DNA of 6,641 bases from assembly GCA_019911985.1 (NCBI GenBank), contig JAIOJO010000187.1, positions 1 through 6,641 of the forward strand, given 5' to 3'. This document shows positions 1-5,882 of the stretch, piece by piece; within the stretch, counting starts at the first letter, position 1, and the number at the start of each line of letters is the position of its first letter. Made by a program: the position numbers and the translations under genes. This stretch comes from Sulfuricellaceae bacterium (GTDB lineage: Bacteria > Pseudomonadota > Gammaproteobacteria > Burkholderiales > UBA9220). The notes beneath the pieces are model-generated. The model had not been told where the DNA came from. It was given only the letters and a program-made list of their open reading frames with translations, and searched no databases.

Positions 1-18
1 GTCGGCAATCAGGATGCC
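1..18 (-). other. In-frame PAS-like continuation after the TAG, running off the left edge
   Basis: Directly after the TAG at 21-19 the same minus-strand frame reads GILIAD. Together with the preceding residues this gives FETQ-stop-GILIAD, which matches the common PAS opening FETQEGxxxxD with the stop in place of glutamate (GAG to TAG needs one base change, at position 21). I infer that the rest of the receptor gene continues left of the window. Only 18 bases are visible. Confidence 0.55.
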
Positions 19-846
19 CTATTGCGTCTCGAAAGTTACGGCGGCGATGCGCAGCGCCGCTAGGCTATTCTCCAGTTCCTCGGCCATGGTGTTGAACGTA
101 TTCGCCAGTTGCCCCAGTTCATCCGTTCTGTTCAGTTCCACCCGGTGGGAAAAATCGCCCTTGCCGAAACGGCTGACCCCCGACTCCAATGCCCGCAGCG
201 GGAGCAAGACGGAGCGGGCCAGCGCAAACGCCACTATCGCTACGGCGGCGCCCCCCGCGATAAAAATGCCGGTGATCAGGGCGTATGCCCAGCGTTTGGC
301 GGCGGCCGCCCGCGCCAGCGCCTCGTCAGTCTCCCGGTGGATGAGGTCATGCACCTGCCCCAGCAGGTACACGGCGCGGTCGATGTGGCCATCCATGCGC
401 TTCATTTCCCGCGCCGCGGCCGGGTTCCCCACCGGACGAGGGAGCGCCAGCAGGGACTGGGCGATGGCCTTGGCCAGCCGCCATTCTTCCCGCGCGGCGC
501 GCACCAGTTTCCATTCCCCCGCGAGGCCAAAGGAGGGGGCCAGCGTCTCTTCGAATGCCCGATCCAGTTCCTGAGCCATGTGCGCAAATTTCTCCTTTTC
601 CGCCGGCTCGCCGTGGATGAGATAATCGTTGGGCGGCATCGCCGCCATCAGTGCCAGCATCTCGATATGGATGATGGGACGCATCTCTTCGACAGATTCT
701 TCCACCACTTTCTCGGTCGCGGCGGTGACGTAGTGCAGGAGGAACAGGCCGCCGGCCCCGAGCAGCAGCAACGGCAGCAGCATGGTGCTGAGGCCCAAGA
801 CAAAGCGAGTGTGCAGCGAGAGCCTCGATGGTCGAAACAGTTTCAT
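19..846 (-). CDS. Two-pass membrane receptor with periplasmic helical domain and HAMP; probably truncated by in-frame TAG
   Basis: 275 residues from ATG at 846, which has GGGAG five bases upstream; Met at 858 in the same frame has less room after the previous stop at 866. Frame extensions further upstream run inside the EAL gene and are not credible. Layout: short cytoplasmic N-terminus, TM1 about 15-40, a mostly helical periplasmic region 41-185, TM2 about 186-210, HAMP about 211-262 (LLPLRALESGV...DELGQLANTFNTMAEEL). The last residues, LRIAAVTFETQ, are the usual lead-in to a PAS domain in HAMP-PAS signalling proteins, but a TAG follows at 21-19 and the frame then reads GILIAD to the window edge. 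The family expectation is a longer protein with PAS plus GGDEF/EAL or a kinase. As it stands the product has no output domain, so it is a probable nonsense-interrupted gene, a sequencing error, or a stand-alone HAMP receptor. It is last in the visible operon, 19 nt after the EAL gene. Confidence 0.8.
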   Translation of the reverse strand: MKLFRPSRLSLHTRFVLGLSTMLLPLLLLGAGGLFLLHYVTAATEKVVEESVEEMRPIIHIEMLALMAAMPPNDYLIHGEPAEKEKFAHMAQELDRAFEETLAPSFGLAGEWKLVRAAREEWRLAKAIAQSLLALPRPVGNPAAAREMKRMDGHIDRAVYLLGQVHDLIHRETDEALARAAAAKRWAYALITGIFIAGGAAVAIVAFALARSVLLPLRALESGVSRFGKGDFSHRVELNRTDELGQLANTFNTMAEELENSLAALRIAAVTFETQ

Positions 847-851
847 GACAT

Positions 852-856
852 CTCCC
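852..856 (-). promoter_or_regulatory. Ribosome binding site for the HAMP receptor gene
   Basis: GGGAG five bases upstream of the ATG at 846, within the 19-nt gap after the TAA of the EAL gene. It favours 846 over the in-frame ATG at 858. Confidence 0.6.
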
Positions 857-865
857 ATTCGCAAT

Positions 866-3079
866 TTATCCGGTGGCGACATTCTTGCCGTTCCGCAACA
901 GGCGGGCGATGTCGCCGGCGGGCACGGGCCGGCTGAAATAGTAGCCCTGCATCGTGCCGCAACCTTGGCGACGCAGGAAGTCCTGTTGCTCCTTGGTCTC
1001 CACCCCTTCGGCGACGGTCCGGAGGTCGAGCGCGTGCGCCATGGTGATGATGGCGCTGACGATCGCCGCATCGTCCGGGTCGGTAGTGATGTCGCGCACA
1101 AATCCGCAATCGATCTTGAGCACGTCGATCGGCAGGCGTTTGAGATAGGCGAGGCTCGAATAGCCGGTACCGAAGTCGTCGATCGAGATTTGCACGCCGT
1201 GGCGCGCCAGCCGCGCAAGCGTATCGGCAACGGCTTCCGGCTCCTGGATCAGGATGCTCTCGGTCAGCTCCAGTTCGAGACGGTGCGGAGCCAGGCCGGT
1301 CTCAGCCAGCACCCGCCCGATGGTTTTGTCGAGATCCGGCTGGCGGAATTGGCGCGCGGAGAGATTCACTGCGACGCGCAACGCCAGCAACCCGGCCTCG
1401 TGCCAAGCCCGCGCCTGGACGCAGGCCTGGCGCAATACCCACTCGCCCAGCGGCACGATCAGCCCCGTCTCTTCCGCCAGCGGAATGAATTTCGCCGGCG
1501 GTAATAGGCCGAGGCGGGGGTGCTGCCAGCGTACCAGGGCCTCGACGCCGGTGATGGCGCCGCTCGCCAGGCTCGTCTGCGGCTGGTAGTGCAGCAGAAA
1601 TTCCCCGCGCTCGAGCGCGTTGCGCAGGTCGTTCTCCATCGCCAGCCGCCCGGCGGCGGTGGCCGTCATCTCCGCCGAGTAGTACTGGTAATCGTCGCCC
1701 CGTTCGCGCGCGCGGTGCATGGCGATGTCGGCGTTCTTGAGCAGCGTCTCGGCGTCCGCCCCGTCCGCCGGGTAGAGACTGATGCCCAGCGTCACCGGCT
1801 GGCTCAGTTCGTGGCCGCCGGCGTGCAAGGGCTGCGCGAAGCCGTCGAGAATCGTCTGCGTCGCGTGCGCAACGTCTTCGCTACGAGCGAGATCGGCGAG
1901 CATCGCGCAGAAATCGTCGCCGCCGAAACGGGCCAGGGAATCGCCCGGGTGCAGGCAGGCGGCGAGCCGTTCGACCGCGGCCTTGATGAACAGATCGCCG
2001 GTTTCATGGCCGAGCGTGTCGTTGACATTCTTGAAGCCCTTCAGATCCAGGCACACGATCGCCAGTTGGCGCTTATGACGCACCGCTTCGATAATCTCCC
2101 GCCGGATGAAGTCGAGCAGCCGCAGGCGGTTGGGCAGCCCGGTGAGCTCATCGTGGTAAGCGAGGTAATGAATGCGCTCCTCGGCCCGCTTGCGTTCCGT
2201 GATATCCACGACGTAACCGTCGTAATGGGTGATCTCCCCGGCGTCGTTCCTGACGACTATCGTGCTGTCCTCGACCCAGCGGGCTTCCCCGTCGGCGCGG
2301 ATGATCCGGTAGGTCTGGGTGAAATGATCCGCCGTGGATTCGCTGTAGGCTTTCACCTCCCGCGCCACCCGTTCCAGGTCTTCGGGGTGGACGATGCCGG
2401 CATAGAGTATCCCGCCGCTCATGAAGTCGTCCGCCGAGTAGCCGAACTGGGCGACATTGGGCGAGACGTATTCCACCGGCCAGCTTTCCTTTGCCGCCCA
2501 TTGAAAGACGACTGTGGGCCCCGCGATGAACAGCTTCTGTTCCCGCTTCAGCGCCTCCCACGCCCGGTTGCGGTCGGCGATGATCCCGCTGGTATACACC
2601 TCGTTGTGGCGGCACAGCAGGATGGCCTTGGCGAGGTTCGCCATCACCGGCTGAAAGATGCGCGTGAGCGGCAGTTCGGTGTGGGGCGCCGCCGGCGCGA
2701 GCAGCAGGATCACGCCGCAGTGGTCGATCGGCAGGCGCAGGAATACCGAGTAGCGGTTGGCAGGGCAGGGCAGAGCTTCGAGCAAGGCCGCCTCCTCGCG
2801 CAACTCGGCGCCGCCGCGCAGCAGCGCGGCCGGCAGTTTCAGCGTGCACCCGATGCGGCCACCGAGCTCGAAGTCGCCGACAGCGGCGTCGAGACGCGCC
2901 TCGACGGTTTGTGCACCGGCGTCGGGGGGCAGATCGAAGAACACCAGCCCGGCCGGAAACGAAGTATGGTAGAGCAGCCGCTGCAGCGTCTTCGTCAGCA
3001 GAGGCTTCACGCTCGTCTCGCTGCCGATGACCAGGGCCATTTCGTAAAGGATGGGCAGGATTTGCTGCTCGCGGTTCAT
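866..3079 (-). CDS. GAF-like/PAS/degenerate GGDEF/EAL protein, probable c-di-GMP phosphodiesterase
   Basis: A 737-residue cytoplasmic protein. Layout: GAF-like N-terminal domain about 1-155, helical linker 156-182, PAS about 185-295, GGDEF about 305-468, EAL about 480-730. The EAL site is complete: EALVR (513-517), N572, ELTES with E604 and E607, DD at 634-635, K655, E691 of EGVET, Q711. The GGDEF domain is eroded: DLK (345-347) instead of DLD, GGDDF (386-390), I-site HxxD (H377, D380) instead of RxxD, AMHRAR instead of AMYxAK, and GDD instead of GRN. The guanine-contacting N353 and D362 remain. I infer hydrolysis of c-di-GMP to pGpG, with the GGDEF domain possibly acting as a GTP-binding regulator, as in some known tandem proteins. 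The start overlaps the FIST stop (ATGA) with GGAGG nine bases upstream, so the two are probably made together and may bind each other. Residual cyclase activity cannot be excluded without assay. Confidence 0.93.
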   Translation of the reverse strand: MNREQQILPILYEMALVIGSETSVKPLLTKTLQRLLYHTSFPAGLVFFDLPPDAGAQTVEARLDAAVGDFELGGRIGCTLKLPAALLRGGAELREEAALLEALPCPANRYSVFLRLPIDHCGVILLLAPAAPHTELPLTRIFQPVMANLAKAILLCRHNEVYTSGIIADRNRAWEALKREQKLFIAGPTVVFQWAAKESWPVEYVSPNVAQFGYSADDFMSGGILYAGIVHPEDLERVAREVKAYSESTADHFTQTYRIIRADGEARWVEDSTIVVRNDAGEITHYDGYVVDITERKRAEERIHYLAYHDELTGLPNRLRLLDFIRREIIEAVRHKRQLAIVCLDLKGFKNVNDTLGHETGDLFIKAAVERLAACLHPGDSLARFGGDDFCAMLADLARSEDVAHATQTILDGFAQPLHAGGHELSQPVTLGISLYPADGADAETLLKNADIAMHRARERGDDYQYYSAEMTATAAGRLAMENDLRNALERGEFLLHYQPQTSLASGAITGVEALVRWQHPRLGLLPPAKFIPLAEETGLIVPLGEWVLRQACVQARAWHEAGLLALRVAVNLSARQFRQPDLDKTIGRVLAETGLAPHRLELELTESILIQEPEAVADTLARLARHGVQISIDDFGTGYSSLAYLKRLPIDVLKIDCGFVRDITTDPDDAAIVSAIITMAHALDLRTVAEGVETKEQQDFLRRQGCGTMQGYYFSRPVPAGDIARLLRNGKNVATG
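3076..3079 (-). promoter_or_regulatory. ATGA stop/start overlap, FIST to GGDEF-EAL
   Basis: The FIST TGA and the GGDEF-EAL ATG share ATGA, preceded by a strong GGAGG (3093-3089) nine bases upstream inside the FIST C-terminal codons. This supports coupled translation of the sensor and its presumed enzyme partner. Confidence 0.8.
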
Positions 3080-4242
3080 GCGCTATCTCCTCCCCAACGG
3101 CTCGCAACCAGGGTGGCGTTATGGAACAGCGGGTAGCCCCACTGCGTGGAGCCGCCGATCTCGCCGAGCGAAAGCGCGCCGGCGACCTGCGCCGCCTGCG
3201 TGCGCCGCGTCAGCTCGCGCACCTCGTTTTCCGCCGCCTCGATGCCGAGATGCAGCCGCCGCCCGGCGCAGTAGAACAGCAGCAATTCTTGTCCCGCCAG
3301 CGGCCCGTCGAGCGCCGCAAGTCCCTGCACCAGCGTGTCGAGCGTATGCACCGAGTCCACTGCGGGGGCCTTGAGCAGCGTCAGCAGCGCATTGGGCGGC
3401 ACCTCGCCGACGCAGAAGAGCGAGCCGTCCTCCTCGAGCGCTACCGGGATGCGCACCAGGATCATGCCGTTGGCGCGCACGATGCCGAAAGGGAAATGTA
3501 CCGCATGGCGGTAGAAGTTCTCGCGGTCGATCTCCACGCCGTATTGCGCGCGCGCCATCTCCTGATAGACCTCGAAGGCCGGGCGCCAGTCGATATGGAT
3601 GATGCGGTTGCCCTCGGTGGAAGTCGCAATCAGCATCTGCGGCGGCGCACTATAACCATGCTCGAGAACGGCGCCGGGATGGGGCTTCATCAGTATCGCC
3701 AGCACGCCGTCCTGAACGGTGCGGGAGCCGTCGAACAGGCACGGCATGGGCCGGAACGTCTCGCTGCCGGCATTGGCGCCCATGTAGTGCACGCGGTTGG
3801 CGAGCCGCAGGTAGAGTTCGTCGAGCAGAGTGGCGATGTTCGGCACCATCGCGTCGAACAGGAGGAACAGCGTCGCGTCGCGGCTGTCGTTGAGGTGGGG
3901 CCCCAGTTCCGCCGCGATCGCGTCCATCGCCGCCGGAACTTTCTCCGGCTCGCGCGGCAGGTTCGGGTGCAGCGCGGCGTATGGCATCTCGTCGAAGCGC
4001 AGCAGCCATGCGCCGGTAGTATGAAACGCGCCGCCCTCGATCAACGCCGGAAACAGCGCTCCGACAACGGGTATATGGCGGCGCGCGCAGACCTGCTGCA
4101 CGCGCGCAACGGAGTCCCGCTCGGCCTCGGGCAGCAACGCGAGCACGCCCATCCGCGGCTGGACGGCTTGCCATTCCGCGAGCCGTTCTTCGAGGAGGCG
4201 TTCCTCGATGCACGGCAGGTAACGCATGGCGCTTGCGGTCAT
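3076..4242 (-). CDS. FIST-domain sensor protein, NosP-like
   Basis: A 388-residue soluble protein with a FIST_N region (about 25-215) and FIST_C region (about 220-378). Recognition rests on the overall layout and on family-like segments: GANAGSETFRPMPCLFDG (155-172) and the C-terminal GALSLGEIGG...YPLFHNATLVA (355-380). No catalytic motif, membrane segment or DNA-binding motif is seen. FIST is a ligand-sensing domain; stand-alone FIST proteins encoded beside histidine kinases or c-di-GMP enzymes include NosP, a haem protein that senses nitric oxide and controls its neighbour-encoded partner. By context I infer it regulates the downstream GGDEF-EAL protein. Haem binding cannot be read from this sequence, and small-molecule (amino acid) sensing is the alternative. 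The start at 4242 overlaps the previous stop (ATGA) with AAGGGA eight bases upstream; Met6 is a less likely start. The stop again forms ATGA with the next gene, indicating translational coupling on both sides. Confidence 0.85.
   Translation of the reverse strand: MTASAMRYLPCIEERLLEERLAEWQAVQPRMGVLALLPEAERDSVARVQQVCARRHIPVVGALFPALIEGGAFHTTGAWLLRFDEMPYAALHPNLPREPEKVPAAMDAIAAELGPHLNDSRDATLFLLFDAMVPNIATLLDELYLRLANRVHYMGANAGSETFRPMPCLFDGSRTVQDGVLAILMKPHPGAVLEHGYSAPPQMLIATSTEGNRIIHIDWRPAFEVYQEMARAQYGVEIDRENFYRHAVHFPFGIVRANGMILVRIPVALEEDGSLFCVGEVPPNALLTLLKAPAVDSVHTLDTLVQGLAALDGPLAGQELLLFYCAGRRLHLGIEAAENEVRELTRRTQAAQVAGALSLGEIGGSTQWGYPLFHNATLVASRWGGDSA
4239..4242 (-). promoter_or_regulatory. ATGA stop/start overlap, PAS-GGDEF to FIST
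   Basis: The TGA ending the triple-PAS cyclase and the ATG of the FIST gene share ATGA. A purine-rich AAGGGA (4256-4251) sits eight bases before the ATG. This arrangement usually gives translational coupling, so the two products are likely made in linked amounts despite the compositional difference between the genes. Confidence 0.75.
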
Positions 4243-5870
4243 CGTTTTGTTCCCTTACTCGTTATTTGTTTAGCATAACTGAATCGATTTCTGCCGCTGT
4301 TCTTTGCCGCATACATGGCCTCATCGGCCTTTTTGATCAGTTCATCGATATCGGAAGCATCCGCTGGATAGATTGCAATAACCATGCTTCCGGATATGGA
4401 TGTCTCGATCCCATCGAAGCGAAATGGCTGCGCAAGCACATCGGCAATGTTCCGCGCCACGGCGTCGATTCGGGATGTTCTGGCGAGGTCGGCCAGCACC
4501 ACGGTAAACTCATCCCCGCCCAAGCGGGCCACCGTATCGCTGCTGCGAACACAAGCATTGATCCGGCGCGAAACTTCGACGAGTAAGCAATCCCCCACCG
4601 CATGGCCAAACTCGTCGTTCACCTCCTTGAAGCGATCCAGATCGATAAAGAACAGGGCCAACGATTCCTTTGCCCGGTAGCACTTTTTTATCCCTTGCGC
4701 CAATCGGTCGAGAAACAAGCGGCGATTGGGCAGGTTGGTCACGCTGTCGTAGTTCGCCTGCCGCCAGATCAGGTCGTCCAAACGCTTCTTTTCCGTCACG
4801 TCCGAGGATATCTTGACGTAACGATGCACGCTGCCGTCCTTGTTTCGCACTGTATTGAGGGAGACTTGCTCGGCGTACAGCTCGCCGTCTTTACGCTTGT
4901 TCCACCACTCTCCTTCCCAATGCCCGGTTTTCTCCAATGTTTGCCACATGTTTTGATAGAACTCCTTGCTTTGCCTGCCGGAACTCAACAGCCTGGGGTT
5001 GCGTCCGATGACTTCATGCGGCTCATACCCCGTGGCCTGCGTAAATGCCGGGTTTACGCAAACGATCAAACCCTTGGCATCGGCAACAACAATGGACGCG
5101 GTGCTTGCATTAAATACCAATGCGGACAGTTCCAGTTCCGCTTCATGGCGTTTGCGTTCGCTGATGTCGCGCACGAAAACAAAGATCACCCCGCCGCGGA
5201 TATCAGCGTAGCTCACGCTCACCTCAAATTCGACGAGATGCCCATCTTTATGGCGGTGCCGGGTCTCGAACAGATCGTGGCCCGTTGCTATCACTTTCCG
5301 GATATGGGCGGCGGTTTCTTCCGGCGATTCGACGGCCTCCAGATCGGAAACGCACATCGACAGGAGCGCCTCCCGGGAATAGCCGACCATGTTGCAGAAA
5401 GTGTCGTTGACATCGATGATCCGCGCGTCCTGCGCGTTGACCATCCAGTAACCGTCGCCCGTTGCCTGGATGATTTTCCGGTACTCGATTTCGCTTTGCT
5501 TGCGGCTGGCGATATTCCGGCAAATATTCAGGATGACCTGCTGTCCGCCATGCTCGATCACCCGCATATGCATTTCAACCGGAATGTGTTTTCCGTCGCG
5601 GTGTGCATGAACCGCCTCAAAGGTGCATTCCCCATCCTTTCTGATCCACGCCAAACGTTCGGCAACTTTTTCGGACGATTCGCGGCCGTTGATCTGTTCC
5701 GGGCGCATGCGCAGCAACGCCTCCCTGGCATAGCCCACATGGTCACAAGCCGCCTGGTTGACCGCAATGAAATTGCCTTCCAGGTCCGCCACGAAAATGG
5801 CGTCGCAGGCCTTTTCGAACAGCATCCGGTACATTTCTTCAGGCAATTCCCGATATTCCTTGCCTTGCAT
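4239..5870 (-). CDS. Soluble PAS-PAS-PAS-GGDEF diguanylate cyclase
   Basis: A 543-residue protein from the chosen ATG at 5870. An ATG at 5882 would add four residues but directly abuts the previous stop (TAA-ATG) and has no good Shine-Dalgarno, whereas 5870 has GAGGT five bases upstream. Domains: PAS1 about 9-121, PAS2 about 128-238, PAS3 about 245-359 (with the WEGEWWNKRKDGE-type segment common in PAS-linked cyclases), GGDEF about 366-531. No signal peptide or membrane segment is seen, so it is cytoplasmic. The active site is canonical: DLD (D410, D412), N418, GHAVGD (422-427), GGDEF (451-455), and I-site R442-D445. The usual SIGIA strand reads SMVIA, a non-catalytic oddity. Role by family: GTP to c-di-GMP, gated by PAS signals (cofactor not predictable here). 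The stop overlaps the FIST start as ATGA. GC is near 43-50% in sampled 60-base lines against 70-77% in sampled neighbouring genes, suggesting a different origin. Confidence 0.92.
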   Translation of the reverse strand: MQGKEYRELPEEMYRMLFEKACDAIFVADLEGNFIAVNQAACDHVGYAREALLRMRPEQINGRESSEKVAERLAWIRKDGECTFEAVHAHRDGKHIPVEMHMRVIEHGGQQVILNICRNIASRKQSEIEYRKIIQATGDGYWMVNAQDARIIDVNDTFCNMVGYSREALLSMCVSDLEAVESPEETAAHIRKVIATGHDLFETRHRHKDGHLVEFEVSVSYADIRGGVIFVFVRDISERKRHEAELELSALVFNASTASIVVADAKGLIVCVNPAFTQATGYEPHEVIGRNPRLLSSGRQSKEFYQNMWQTLEKTGHWEGEWWNKRKDGELYAEQVSLNTVRNKDGSVHRYVKISSDVTEKKRLDDLIWRQANYDSVTNLPNRRLFLDRLAQGIKKCYRAKESLALFFIDLDRFKEVNDEFGHAVGDCLLVEVSRRINACVRSSDTVARLGGDEFTVVLADLARTSRIDAVARNIADVLAQPFRFDGIETSISGSMVIAIYPADASDIDELIKKADEAMYAAKNSGRNRFSYAKQITSKGTKR

Positions 5871-5875
5871 ATTGG

Positions 5876-5880
5876 ACCTC
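5876..5880 (-). promoter_or_regulatory. Ribosome binding site that decides the PAS-GGDEF start
   Basis: GAGGT on the minus strand, five bases before the ATG at 5870. It lies downstream of the alternative ATG at 5882, which has only weak purine context, so translation most likely begins at 5870. Confidence 0.65.
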
Positions 5881-5882
5881 AT

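Noticed and set aside
847..865. Terminator or promoter in the 19-nt gap between the EAL and HAMP genes
   Set aside because: The gap is too short, with no inverted repeat or T-run; it only holds the Shine-Dalgarno sequence.
847..1230. Upstream extension of the HAMP receptor frame to 1230
   Set aside because: This stretch is out-of-frame sequence inside the EAL domain; the translation is low-complexity Arg/Ser-rich, and a good ribosome site precedes the ATG at 846.
1520..3136. 538-codon plus-strand open frame opposite the GGDEF-EAL gene
   Set aside because: It lies antisense to a gene with clear domain motifs throughout; its translation has no recognisable domain and is typical of GC-rich antisense frames.
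3076..4242. Firm naming of the FIST gene as nosP
   Set aside because: NosP assignment needs evidence of haem binding or close orthology; several histidines are present but I cannot identify the ligand from sequence, so no gene symbol is given.
3121..4278. 385-codon plus-strand open frame opposite the FIST gene
   Set aside because: The Arg/Gln/His-rich translation without family resemblance mirrors FIST codons; an antisense shadow.
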